DNA of 64,000 nt from Pratylenchus scribneri (Eukaryota; Nematoda; Chromadorea; Rhabditida; Pratylenchidae). Below the pieces are notes generated by a model. The model ran no database searches, was not told the origin of the DNA, and saw nothing but the letters and a program-made list of their open reading frames with translations. The stretch is taken from NCBI GenBank assembly GCA_030063045.1, contig JAQSEB010000058.1, positions 868,001-932,000 of the forward strand, read 5' to 3'. Each line of letters opens with the position of its first letter. Within the stretch, counting starts at the first letter, position 1. A program made the position numbers and the translations under genes. This document shows, piece after piece, positions 1 through 12,500 of this stretch.

Positions 1-642
1 AATCAAAATATTCTGATTCTGACTGACAAACATTTTTCCAGAAGCAAAAAAAAATGAATATTTTGAGAACATTCATTCCAAAATAACCCCCTTTTCCTCC
101 AAATATATTCTCTAAAATTTAAACAAAATAAGGCGATTCTCGAGTGCAACAACATTTTTTGACGTCACAAATTTCCATCCTTTTTCGACTAAAAAAACAC
201 TTCCTTCCTCAAAAAAAAAAAAATACACAAGTTGCCGTTGATGGAGGTTGATCGGATAAACAAATTGACAATTTGGAAGAGAACGCAAAAACATTTTGAC
301 CAAAATCAGAGGCTGATAAAAACCTGACAATGAGAGTACTGAAAAGACGTAGGAGTTGGGGACAATTGATCTTAATTTTAAGTGGAAATGGATTGCCCAG
401 AAAAGTGCAAATCACGAAATCATTTTGGTAGGATAGAATGGAAGTGGGGCTTGGGGGCACATCAAAGTACAGAATGACGTAAAAATCTAATTTATTTGAA
501 TTGTCTGTCTACATCTTCCATTTTTGGGCCGAATTGTTTCGGTTCAACGCATTTCGCTTTGGGTGAGGTCTAAAAATGGAAGGAAAATTGGTACCGACTG
601 ATCCCACTGCTGATTTGCTTCCTTCTTGACGTAACTAATCAG

Positions 643-1315
643 GGGCCTTACTCTCATCTCCGGGTTAAGGCGCTTAATCCGGGTTAAGGGCCTAACCCGA
701 GTTTGGCTAACCCTAACTTGGTACTCTCATCTTTTAAATTAAATCGCTAACCTAGGTTCCCTTAATCGGGGTTAGTGACTCCTCTAACCCGGGTTAAGAG
801 ACCCTTAACCCAAATATGCTCTAATTTCCTACTCTCATCTTTTTTCTTAACCCGGGTTAGCGCTTAATCTTAACCCTAAAATGACCCAGGGTTAAGCAAA
901 TAAAATGACATTTTTATGGTCAAAAATGTTATATTAAATGTTTTAATTCAATTTTATGGATATCATAAGCTTCAAAATAATCTATATTAAAAAAATGAGA
1001 TATTAGAAAAATTATTTTAGAAATTTAAAAAAATAGAAAAAATTAATTTTCAAGTATAATTTTTTATTTAATAATAGAAAGGTTATATATGCTTAATTTA
1101 TTATGTTAAATTAATTTAAAAATTAAAATTTCATTTTATTAATTTATAAAAAGGAATTTTCATAGCCTTAACCCGGGTTCCGTTAATCTGGGTTAAGCTA
1201 ACCCAGGTTTAGGATGAGAGTAAAGGGTTAAAGGCATTCACTAACCCAGATTAAGCAAACCCGGGTTAAGGGCCCTAATCGGGGTTAGCTTAACTCGGAG
1301 ATGAGAGTACGGCCC
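643..1315. mobile_element. 673-bp TIR element (MITE-like) with CAG target duplication
   Basis: The left end reads GGGCCTTACTCTCATCTCCG and the reverse complement of the right end reads GGGCCGTACTCTCATCTCCG. The next seven bases also nearly match, giving 25 of 27 identical. Both ends are flanked by CAG (640-642 and 1316-1318), as expected for a 3-bp target duplication. Just inside the ends are many copies of AACCCGGGTTA-type motifs in both orientations, a subterminal-repeat pattern. The centre is very AT-rich and has no transposase frame, so this would be a non-autonomous element. The superfamily cannot be assigned from this. Confidence 0.75.
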
Positions 1316-3350
1316 CAGAATGGGGAAGTGTAAGAAAATTGGACGAAATTCATGACTGATTGAGATGTTAATTTCAAATTTGGGATTCATTTTGAATATA
1401 TTCTAATTAAAAATATGTATGAAAATTGAACTTTCAAAGATGACCATTTTATGGTGGAATGATAATATCATGAAAAAATGACATAAACATCGAATAAATT
1501 AAAAATGCCAGAACCTTACGTTTGTCATATAATTCGCCCAATTCCTTCCAAAAAATACCATATAGGCACTTGATAATTTCATAATTTCTAATTTGGAAGA
1601 ATAAGTCTGGTCTGCTAAAATGACCCAAATAAATATCATTGCATCTACAATTCATACATCAACCACACCCTTCCTCACATTCTTTGGGGTTGTTTTCCGC
1701 CAATATATTCTATTTTTGGAAACATTTTCCACCAAATATTCCACAATATTTTTCACCCGACGAATTTTTGCGCACTGAAAAGGGCAGCCCATAATTTGCT
1801 GCTGATAATGATGAAAATGAATGGAAGAAGGAAATGAGCACAACAAATTTTGGGGGTGGTGGATTGACTGATGATGATGAGGATGTTTTTGCGCTCAAAG
1901 CAACAAAAATTCCTTTCTTGTTTCGCCATATTTTGGATGGAATTTGTCTGGGCCGCTAAAAATAATTGATATAGCCACAGCAATGGGGAATTGTGAAAAA
2001 TTAAATATTATTTGATTAAAAAATTTAAAAAGGACTGATTATTTTTAATTCTGCTCGAAGGGAAAATAAAATTTTACAAAATTTAAAATACGAAATAAAT
2101 TTTTTACCAAACACCCATGGAATTTATTAGCAATATTAATAGATTAGAGAGTCTCTGAGCAATTCAACAATTAAAATTTGAAATTGAATCATTCATGAGC
2201 CAAAAATTGCTGATTAGCACCATCTCATTCAGACTTTGTTCACCAATTGCCAAGCCAAATTGTTTTCATTTCAAATAAGAATATATTTTTCTTGATGAAT
2301 GTCAAATAATATTATTTAAATAATTTAAATGCCATTCTCCTTTCGGCTCTAAATCTTAATAATTGAGATTTTATCAATCTTATCAATGTTTTCAATAAAG
2401 TAGGCAACGAAATTAACAAAATTTGAAACAACTTTCCTATTGTTAAAATTCGTACCATTTTTTTTGCCTTTCCAAAATGTTCCGCACGACTAAAACAAGT
2501 AAAACAATGATCAACAAATCGGCGCGGTGAGAGGAATTCCTCGGCTTTAAACTCTCCAACAAAAACAAAGGCAAACACAAATCAACGGAATTTACCCCCA
2601 AACAAAGTACTTCGCCTTTTTGGTGTGCTTTTCCTTTTAGCATCGACCATTTTGGTGCACAATTTAGGGTCGTTTTTTCGGCATGGGTGTGGTGGTAAAC
2701 CCTCACATCAGTGGAGAATGGAAAGAAATATCCAAAAATGGAAGCTGGAAATAACGAGTCTTTGGCGCGGGTTTGCGCTCTCCGAGCGGGAGGCGCACAA
2801 AAACTGCGCAAAATGCTTTATTATGGATGATTGGATGAATTTGGTTTGCGACGGGTCCATCGACCGTGCTTCACACTGTCTCCCCTAAATATTTGGGTAC
2901 ATATTGCACCCAATTGGACTTTTCGCCATTTTTTGCATTCAATGGAAAAAGGCTTCGAAACCAATAAAATTCTGATGGAAAAATAAAATTTCTGGAGAGA
3001 ATAATGCTAAATATTTTTCTGAATTTTGGCCAATTTTAATTTAAAACTGCCAATGTTGAACAATGAATCTTTTTGGCATATTTGCCGGAGGCATCTATCA
3101 TTTTATTTTTTCGATGTTTTTCCATTCAAACTAAATAAATATCCATAAATGAAACTAAACCAAATTCCAACCATAGTCATCACCCCAAAATGCGCAATTT
3201 GTTGATTGTTGACAATCACTATTTTTGGATATTTTTGTTTTTTTTTTTGCTTTTCTGATTGACCTATACTTTGTATGCGGCAAAGTTCAATGAATTTTGC
3301 AAATAAATTTTCCATGAATGTCACAATTAATAGTGAGTATTTGAACTTGA

Positions 3351-3665
3351 GCCATTCTTATGGCCATGACTCAATAAGGAAGTAACCAATTCGTGAAGGC
3401 GATTTGCCATTCGAAAGCCCTAAATGCCCTCTAAAGAGTTGCCTTACTAATTTTTTGAAAAATTTAAACAATTTATAAAATTAGCAGCTTTTCCCCAAGA
3501 AAATCGGGTTTATTTGTAGCACATAGTCAAAGGCATATATCAATTTAAAAAATGAATTTCATAAAATTTAATAAAGCCACTTTTTAGTGGACACTTTGAG
3601 CTTTAAAATGGCATATCGCCTTCACAGATTGGATTTTGCCTCACTGAGCTATGGGCCATAAACTA
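3351..3665 (-). mobile_element. Foldback/MITE-like element, family FB1, copy 1
   Basis: The left arm carries the family signature (ACTCAATAAGGAAGTAACCA, then AAGGCGAT and AAAGCCCTAAATG). The right arm is its diverged reverse complement, ending GCCTCACTGAGCTATGGGCC. The asymmetric centre gives the minus orientation relative to copy 2. Intergenic. Confidence 0.75.
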
Positions 3666-5191
3666 AGAGGCTATTCATTTGTCCACTAACCTTCCTATTT
3701 CTTGTCTAGAGGGAATTTTTATTGTTCTCGAAGTAAATATAACAAAATTGTAGAATTTTATAAGCGGAACGAATCATCATTCGGGTCGAGAAGGGTGAAA
3801 CCGAATTCCATTATTAGGTATGGGTGGTCATTTCCAAATGAGGATGAACTTTTGCAATGTTCTGCACGAAAATATTTTCCATAAAAATTTTCATTCAAAT
3901 AACAAAGGAAATTGTCCTGCAGCATTGCTCGAAAGGTAAAGCCACAAAAAGTGCGCAAAAATATTAGCCCAATTCCATTATTCACCAATTTGCACTGCTG
4001 GAATTCACGCAAAAACCCAATAATGTCCACCACCCCGGGGCTACTGATTTGCCAGTTGATCATTGTTGTGAAATTCCATTCATATATTTGGGTGCGCGAG
4101 CAAAATTTTGAGGGGGGAGAAAGAAACACACAAAAACCACCCACAAATTCATTCACAACAAAATTGCCCCTTCCAAGCCGCCGTTTGTGCCCACACCAAA
4201 ACCTGCAAAAATTATCGGCGGGGAATGGAATGAGCGTGCGCGAAATATGTTGAGAAGGGGAAAAGGGATTCTGTTGTGTTGATGTGGTGGCTATTTTTAG
4301 CGACGGAATCACAATTAAACCAACAATAATGAATTAGTTGTGTCGATCATCAAAATTAATTGAGAAGCAAACAACGATGGACTGAAGGGAATTTTGCCTC
4401 TGGCGATGAAGAATGGACCCTGGCTTTTTTGATTTGCTTTTCGTCCAAAAATGTTGAGCTCTAATATGATAAAATATTGCAAAATTTTTTAAATGGCACA
4501 ACACAATTGAGGGTGGCAAACTTTTCCAATCAAGAACATTTAATATAGAATAAAATCAATTTCAAAATGTTAAAATGATGAATAAATGAGTAAAGCTTTT
4601 TCTAATTTGAATGGGAAACTTGTTAAAAGATATGAAATGGATCTTCATCTTTTTCTCTCAAACTTAAACTACGATTACGAGGATGCGAAAGGTCCATTTA
4701 CCTTATATACTTTTTTAATTCCCCATATTCTAATAATCTCCACCGCTATAAATCTTAACAAGGAATTTTTCTAGTTCCCAAAAATTCTATAAAATTCGCT
4801 ATAAATTGTTTTGTTCTAAAATCGAAAAAAAAAAACAAATAGAACTCAAATTTTTTTTCAAATTTGCTAAACGGTACTTTTTGGCTTTATGTCATTTTTC
4901 TGCTTGCCTTCTTCAACCTCTTGCATTAATATAGTCATTCATCATTATTGATTTTTTTATCAGAACTGGAGCAAATCATTCAATTTTGGTTGATCTTTTG
5001 TTTACCAATAATGTTTTTGTTATTATGTTTTGGGCATAAAATATTTGGCAAATTTAATTCAAAATATGAAAATGGTTGATCAAAAACCATCAAAAATACA
5101 ATTTTTACATTTTACAAACATACGTTAATTACTAAATTTTTAGATATAATCATTTGATTTGTGTGCAAAAATTCAACAAAGAAAAACGACA

Positions 5192-5802
5192 ATGGATGTG
5201 CCAGTTGCTGAACACCAACAACAAGAGGGTTTGGACATGGACCAATTGAATGCGCGATATCCCATCGGCTGCCACATTGAAGGATTCTGCAATTTTGTCA
5301 TCCACGACAAGGACAAAACTCCAATTCAGCAGGTAGGCCAATTTGAAACAATTTTCTAAAATAATTCATCAATTTTCAGCTTTTTCCCGAAAACAACGAA
5401 TTCAAATTTTGCATCGAGCGCCTCGGCAAAGACGACGTCCAGGTCAAGTACTTCGAGCTCAAAGGCGGTCAACAAAACAAACTCGTCTTTCAACACTGGT
5501 GCAAATACGAGGTTTACTTATAATTTATACAAAAATATTTATGAATACATTTACAGTTGGACCACGACCGCGCATTCCAACACATTCGATATTTGGCTTG
5601 CAACACACTGCCAATGTAAGTTAAGAGGGAAACTCAATAACCACTAATTCATTTCCACATTTTCAGGGCCGATACCACCCAAGTCAACCTCGACGTGCGT
5701 TTTGCCGATGCCGATGGCATACTGGACTTCATCCGATTTTACGAGTTTGGACGCGTCATTGCAGGATACAGTGGAGTTCGATTCGGAAAATGCCGCAAAT
5801 GA
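5192..5802 (+). CDS. Unrecognised small protein, four exons
   Basis: Model: exons 5192-5332, 5380-5511, 5557-5615 and 5667-5802, all with GT-AG introns of 45-51 nt, giving 155 aa. Every junction is in phase (the last codon split AT|G), and each acceptor is a TTTTCAG/TTTACAG type, so I trust the structure more than any function. The protein begins MDVPVAEHQQQ, has no signal peptide or membrane segment, and ends in the basic tail VRFGKCRK. It contains scattered Cys residues and a middle stretch rich in charged and aromatic residues (FKFCIERLGKDD, VNLDVRFADADG). I do not recognise the family. A galectin-like beta-sandwich was considered but no diagnostic motif is visible. The next gene on the same strand starts 505 bp downstream. 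Confidence 0.75.
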
Positions 5803-6307
5803 AATGGATGAAAGAAGGAAGCAACATTGAAAAGCGAATCAATTAAACAATTGGAATTTTGAAATGATATTTTTCCTCCAAAATAAATGGACCTTCTCTT
5901 TGTTTTTTCTACTACTCAACATATTTATTGTTTTCTCTTCCATTCAATTTTTAAAAACTTTTTTTTGTTTAAAACTTAAAATAAATTTTGCTTTATCACA
6001 ATTACATTCAAATTTTGGATTCAAAACGTTACTGACGTTATCATTATTTTATTTGAAATATTGGGTAGATGGTTGAAATTAAAAAGTTAAAATTAGACTG
6101 AGACCTTGCCCAACTTAATGGCATGGCGTTAGGCCGGTCATTTTTATTTCGGTGGAATGTTATAATTTTTTCAATATTTTTACTAAAAATATTTATCCTT
6201 TTTGTATAAAATTGTTGGATTAAGTGAACAAATTTAGCAGTTATTTTTATCAATCAATTCTGCTTTCTCTTTTTGAAATATTAAAAATTAAATAATCATT
6301 GGCCATC

Positions 6308-7822
6308 ATGAGCCGTTCTCGCGTTTACGTAAGTTTTTTAACATATTTTATAAGCAATAAATCGCAATATTTTCTAGGTTGGTCATATACCATATGAAGC
6401 AAGAGAGCGTGATATTGAGCGTTTCTTCAAGGGCTATGGACGCATTCGAGAAATTTTGTTAAAGGTTTGATGTTTTATAATCTACTCAAATTTAAATATG
6501 CTCAAATTTAAGCGTGGATATGCATTCGTTGAATTGGACGATCCACGGGATGCGGATGATGCTGTCTATGAGCTGAATGGTCGATCAATGATGGGAATGA
6601 GGTTTTTTAGTATAAAATCGAATCATTTAAAAAATCAACATTTCAGAATTACTGTCGAAATTGCAAAAAGCCGACCGTATCGACCAGGTGATAAGTAAGT
6701 TTTTTTTGCTTACTTTTATTGGCAAATATCAAATCAATTTAAGTTGGAGTATGCGCCGTGGAGGAGGAGGCGGATACCGTGACCGTTCCAGATCGCCTCG
6801 ACGCCGGTCCCGATCTCCTCGCCGTTCCCGCAGTCGTAGCCGTGATCGCCGCCGGCGCCGTTCACCCTCAAATTCTCGCTCACGTTCCCGAACTCGCAGT
6901 CACTCTCCAGCCAAACGGGATCGATCTGCCGATCGTTCACGCAGTGCCAGTCCAGAGGTTCGCAAATTATTAAATTTAAATTGTATTCAGTAATCAAAAG
7001 CCAAAACTTTTTGGAATTAACTTGAAGTTAGAAATTAAGTCAAAGAAAATTACTATAATCAAATAATTAAAAAATGCCATTTTCAGCATAAAAAAACTCG
7101 CACTCGATCACCGACCCGTTCGCGTTCCGGATCGGCCCAATCCAACACGAATAATAACGACAATAAACATTCTCGTTCGCCTGGTTCACCACCAATCGCA
7201 ACAACAAAGAAAAGCCGTCGCCGCACCACACAAAGTCGTTCACCGCCGCCCAAAGATGCCACACCCCGGTCCGACAATGCGGACGCAGAACATACGACGG
7301 ATTCTCGTTCACCACCATCGCGCAATGGCAATTTGAACAATGGTGGAGAAAAGACGACAACAAAAGAGGAGGAGGATAATTCCAGAAGGTTCCTTTCCTA
7401 TAAATATTTGAAATTAGCAAATTTCGGAATTTGCCAGATACTAGGCTCTAAATTTATGAAATCTAGGCTTATACCTTATAGGAAACTTAGTCAGTGGCTT
7501 GGGAATAGACTCTCATACGAATTGGCTAAAAATCAATCTGAACCAGTTTTGGTTTATAAACATTTGATCTAAGCCCTAATTCCGGTTTGAAATTAAAATT
7601 TCATAGGCTAAATCGACCATGCCGAGTCCTATTTTCGGATCTATATGAAATCTAGAAACGAAACTGGGATTTCCACAATTATTAACCCCATTCCACATAT
7701 CTGGAAAATTTCTGAATTTATTAGTAATTTTCAATTATTTACTGAAACATAAATCAATTAAAACTGCTTAATTCAGCGCATCACCCGCCGGCTCAGCTGC
7801 TGAAGAAGCGACCGATGATTGA
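6308..7822 (+). CDS. SR-family splicing factor with one RRM and an RS tail
   Basis: Seven exons: 6308-6328, 6378-6464, 6513-6601, 6647-6694, 6744-6957, 7087-7388 and 7777-7822; 268 aa, all phases consistent. Residues 1-85 are an RRM: RNP2 is VYVGHIPY and RNP1 is RGYAFVEL. The sequence around ERDIERFFKGYGRI and DADDAVYELNGR is typical of the first RRM of the SRSF4/5/6 (B52, worm rsp) group. From about residue 90 a Gly run leads into long Arg-Ser repeats (RSRSPRRRSRSPRRSRSRSR), then a Ser/Thr/Pro-rich acidic tail. These proteins bind exonic enhancers and recruit spliceosome components in the nucleus. Odd point: SRSF4/5/6 proteins have a second RRM, and none is visible; exon 4 and exon 5 are only 49 nt apart. 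Intron 6 (388 nt) could host a regulated exon. Confidence 0.92.
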
Positions 7823-9048
7823 ACAACACATTGGGGAATGACTGATTGAATGAATGAGAATTGTTGATGGAAGAATGGATGGCTCGAAAAACACAACAAA
7901 CAACATTATTATTATTTGCAGTGAAGAACGAATCGGTTCAGTTAACTTAAATATTTGTTCTTTTTGTTTGTCTTCTTTTCACCACCACACATCCCTGACC
8001 ATGACCCTTCCTTCTTTTATTATTATTATTATTATGATTTTTTGTGTTCGTTCATTCATTCATTTCTGGAAATATAAATGGCCACCTCCTTCTATAATAA
8101 ATTCAATCAAGTCCCCATTTTTTTGTTGGCATTAAGCATTGCATTGTTTTGATGATATTCACGGAAATAAAAAATGAAAATGTCTTCACCAATTTAATCA
8201 TAGTTCAATTTAATTATTTTTGTCTCTCGATTCGCAGAGATTCTCCGAATTTTAACTCAATTGGTGACCAAACTTATCAATCAATATCATTTTTTGGATT
8301 AAAAAATTCAATTAAAAACTAAATTAAGGGTTTGCCAATTGGGTTTTTGTTGTTTTGTCCTCCCTCCTCAATTACACACTTCCCTTCCAACAGCTTCCAT
8401 CCAAACCCAACGATTTAATAAAATAATCAAATCCTCCGATACTCCCTCCCCCCTACTTTGATCTATTTATCAATTTAACTCCTTGTTAATTTAAAATAAA
8501 CTTTTCAACTTTTTCATGTGTTTATTCGGTTCGTTTGACGGTCGATCGGGTCGTTCGTTATTACGGGCTCCCACCAAGTTCAAGTCGCACGTACGATGTG
8601 TACCCAACCAAGATCCGAGAGTCATTGCCAATAAATATGGCCATGGACGGCTCGAATTCCAAAAAAAAATTGGGAAATGATTTGGTTTCTTGTTTTATTT
8701 TTGATTTCATTTAAAATGGAGAACTTAATTATAATTTTGATAAATGAATGTTCATACATCGATCAGTAAATAGAAATCTGCCGAGCCTAAACCGGATCGA
8801 CTTAATTTAATTAGGACTCTCCAAATCATTTGGATTGAATTAAACTTCTTAACCGGATTAAGACAAGTAAATCGAATTTCATTCGTTTATTTATTTAAAA
8901 CAACCAGATCAGTGTGTTCATTCAATTGATAAATAAAGAAGAGAAAACAAGACTGAGAAAAAAAAAGAACAATTGACGATTTATATTTAGGTTGGGTTTA
9001 AAGAATGTTCCACAACTTCTTTGCTAATTTCTTCCTCAATATTCTTCT
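7823..9048. other. Tail-to-tail intergenic region
   Basis: Lies between the stops of the SR gene and of SmD1, so it holds two 3' ends. A less AT-rich patch at about 8525-8660 has several CG dinucleotides and may be structured, but I could not match it to an RNA family. No coding frame is convincing. Confidence 0.5.
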
Positions 9049-9594
9049 TTAACGTCGTCCACCACCACCGCCGCGTCCCCGTCCTCCTCCGCGTCCACGA
9101 CCACGGGGCCCTCCACGTCCGCCGCGACCACCGAAACGGCGTTGCAATGGCTTCTTGCGTGGTTCATCGTCAATGAGCAAAGTGTCCAACGGCAAGGAGT
9201 CCGGCAATTGAATATAGCGAATGTTGTTACCTTTAAATTTTGGTTATTAATTTTAATTATTTTGAATGGGATTTTTGCATATACATCCAGTATTTAAAAT
9301 ATTTATTTGATTGGATCGATTATTTAAATAACCTCACAATTTTTGATTAAAAATGTCTCAACTCTCAATTATATTACAGTTAAAATTAACCAAAATAATA
9401 AAATAGTAACCTCTGATTGAAAGTGTGTCCAATGTGATTTGATCACGCGCACGTGCGGTCATTTTCACGGAACGCAAATGAATGTTCATTGCCACATCGA
9501 CGCCTTGGATTGTTCCGGTTACTTGAGTCCCATTTTTCAACTCAATTGTGACGGTTTCATGCGAAAGTTTCATTAAAAAGCGGACGAGCTTCAT
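9049..9594 (-). CDS. snr-3: Small nuclear ribonucleoprotein SmD1
   Basis: Two exons on the minus strand, 9594-9411 and 9230-9049, joined in phase (G|GT) to give 121 aa, close to the 119 aa of human SmD1. The N-terminus [20 protein letters not shown] is the Sm1 motif and matches SmD1 almost residue for residue. [19 protein letters not shown] and the following RSVKMT complete the Sm fold, with the RNA-binding MN residues and, in exon 2, the [18 protein letters not shown] strand. The tail is the expected GR/RG-rich repeat, a target of arginine methylation needed for SMN-dependent assembly. SmD1 pairs with SmD2 in the Sm ring of U1, U2, U4 and U5 snRNPs. The symbol is that of the C. elegans SmD1 orthologue, inferred by family. 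Confidence 0.96.
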
Positions 9595-12500
9595 TTTTTT
9601 ATAATAGCTGAAAAAATAACAATAATTATCAATCTATAAATTTTAGAAAGATAAGTGGATTGGATATAGATTAAAAATCCATTCTTTTATCGGAACTATG
9701 AAACGAAAAATTTGTATTTTTGAGGCCATAAAACTGGCCTCTAATTTTTAAAACTGTCTTTGTTTGGGGTATTCTTCTTATCTTCGGTCCTGTCCTATGT
9801 CCAAAAAACCTATGTGAATGTGAATAGTAGATGGATTTTTAAATTAAAAACCTTCGGAAAAAAGAGGAATTAAAACTTCCAGAAAATTTGCGATATTAAA
9901 ACCTTCAAAAAAATATATGGAATTTAAACTTTCCGAAAATAAGCTAGCCGAATCCCGAATGTGGTTGATAATTTTTTGTTTTTTCCATTCCAAAATTAAA
10001 TTTTGGTGCGGTGATAGAGAGAGTGGAATGTAAATGGAGAGCGAAGGAATGTTGAAAAAAAAACGGAATGCCAATTATTCAAAATTCGAATTTAATACAA
10101 GTGCCTTTTTTTATTATCGTAATGCTAGAAACAGAAAGTCGAAATATCGCAATTTCAAGACAATAATGTCTAATTATTCCAGACCAAATCTTTAAAATTA
10201 GATAGATGGCAATCATTGAGTGAACGAAAAATACCAAAAAACATCGCTAAATTCCCTTATGCTTTGCTATTGCAAATATGTGCCAAAAATGCCATTCATT
10301 TCATTTGAATTTGTGCCAAAAGAGTGTCCCTTTTTGCATTCTCTTGGCTCTCTTTCGGAGGCCGGCCATTGTTTTTTTCGGTTACGCTTCATCCCTTTCC
10401 GCTCTCATTACAACAAATGAACACTCGCCAAATTCAACGCTTGGGGGGAGGATGTTGAGAGGGGAGGGAGGCGGTCCTTTGGTTGGCTGGGCAGCAGCCC
10501 AAGCAGAGTAGCCCCCGAGGGGTGGGTTGCCTTCCCTCCCAGCAGTATCCCTTCCATTCATTCTCATTCACTTCTCCCCATTCCCATCCAATTCCCCTCT
10601 CATTCAACCACTGCTGCTGCCATTCGACCCGCCATTATTCGTATTCATCGTTCTTCGCAGTTGAATTCCCCTCATTCACTCATTCCATAGTCGTTGAGTT
10701 CCTCCCAAGTCCAGTGTCAGCATCATCGTTCTTCTGAGGCATAAAGCAAGGCCGGCCCCATATAGAAGCTTTGCCATTCTCACCACCATCCTACCCAACG
10801 GCCCCGGAGGGGGATTGAGCCCGCCAAATCCGAATCCCCCCCCCCCCCCCCAACTCCCCACATCCCTTTCTCTTATATTATTTTGCCCCTTCCATTCAAT
10901 CAACAACACCTGTGCCACCGAATGCTTATGGGGCTTGGGCTCTCTTGTTGGTGTTCAGAAGGGAGAATGTGGGACAATTCTAGTCCGCTCCGCTTTTATT
11001 TTGTTTTCCAAATCCTCCATTTTTCCTTCCCAATTGCATCTTCTGCTGCCCGTTCACTTCATTCCTTTCATTCAATTCAAAAGTGATTTGCCTCCAAGCA
11101 AATTTTCCCACCTTGGCACCCTTCGAATCATCCGATTACCGTATTTTTCTACAGTAGGCTCATAGGCTTCTATTTTTCAGAGCCTCTCTAGAGTAGGCTT
11201 CTATTATAGAGTGGGCTCTTATTAAAGAGTGGGCTTCTAATGGAAACAAAATACCGTACCCCTTCTCCATAAACGTGCCTATTTTGGCATTTTCCCAAGC
11301 TTTCTTTAACCCCCACCTATTTACTCTGGGAAAAGTCGCAACATCCCCACCGCTTTTCCTCTGTCTTTTGGGCTTTTCCTCTTTACCAGCCGCTTCCATG
11401 TGCAATGCGTCAACCCACCGAACGTGAACGAGAAGAAGGGAATGGTGGGACCATCACACAAAAACAAAACACTCCCCTCGCCCTTCCCCTTCATCATTTG
11501 CTGGGCCCACCAGCCGGTTGCTGGCCGTTCCCCACTCTTGGCTTCTTCTCATTCGCATTCTCATTCCCGCCAGCCGCCGCCTCATTTACTCATTTGCCCG
11601 CTTAACCGTCCTTCTTTCCTTCCTAGTTTCGGCTTTTTGTATTGCTTTTTCCCTCATTTATTTCTTCCCTTCCCGAAAAGGCGTCGAAAGGGGAGGGGGC
11701 AACATGTAAAAAGGCCAAAGAATGGGACGACCTTGGACAACAACAAGAAGTGGAGGAGGAGGATCCGAAAGGGCAGCAATATATGGGAAGAAGCAGCAGC
11801 AGAAAAGGTCAACAATAACCACGATGAATGTTTGGGTGGGAGGAGGATGGGCAAAGGCCGGCGGCTGGCTCCATTTGTGATGAATGGCGAGAGAGGTGGC
11901 TGGCTGGCCATTTGTGCGCGCGACTCTTCGTCCATTCTCCCCCAAATTTCCTTCTTTCCCATTCCCATCTTCTTTCCTTCCCATTTGTCCCGATTTGGCG
12001 CGAAAATTCGAGTGGGACATGTTGTTTTGGTGGTGACGAAAATTGCGCGCGATTTGAATCAAAGGCGGCACCGCGCGACCAAATAGGAAGGACCAAATTG
12101 ATCAAAACAACGAATACGCATTTCTAGTGACCATCGATCATCGCCTCCGGCTCTCTTCAAAAATGCATTGTCATTTTGGGATTGCCTCAAGGCATATTTT
12201 TTTTGCCAATTTGGCAAATTAATGAAAAAGCCAGCAAAAAGCCTTCCCTTTTTTGCTTTTCGATTTATTTTCAGGCCAGTTGATCGGCTGATTTGCTAAC
12301 CACCATTTTTACCCTTTTTGCCCCTTTCCCAATTTTGCCCTCTGCCCCCGGGGCCCGAAAAGCTCCCCCTTCCCTCTCACATTCAAAACAGCCTCCCAAA
12401 AATTGGGCCAAATGGGCCATCACTCACATCGTCCGTGAGCGTTGATTTCTCATCGGCCCAATGGGAAGAAGCCGTGGCCAAATGGTGATGAAAAGCTGCT

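Larger units (their letters stand above)
1..5191. other. Intergenic region, no supported gene
   Basis: AT-rich DNA with a TIR element (643-1315) and a foldback element (3351-3665). Open frames exist (for example a 184-codon frame on the minus strand at 3758-4312), but I see no known domain, no convincing chain of phase-compatible exons and no signal peptide, so I call no gene. The rest shows only simple A/T runs. Confidence 0.5.

Noticed and set aside
1140..1315. Interstitial telomeric repeat
   Set aside because: GGGTTA-like motifs are palindromic and paired with the other end of a TIR element, and they do not match the nematode telomere repeat TTAGGC.
3758..4312. 184-codon minus-strand frame
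   Set aside because: Longest frame in the first 5 kb, but no motif, no splice partners and overlapping open frames on the other strand. Not excluded entirely.
11400..12086. 228-codon plus-strand frame
   Set aside because: Opens on a GTG, low-complexity composition, open overlapping frames on both strands, no domain.
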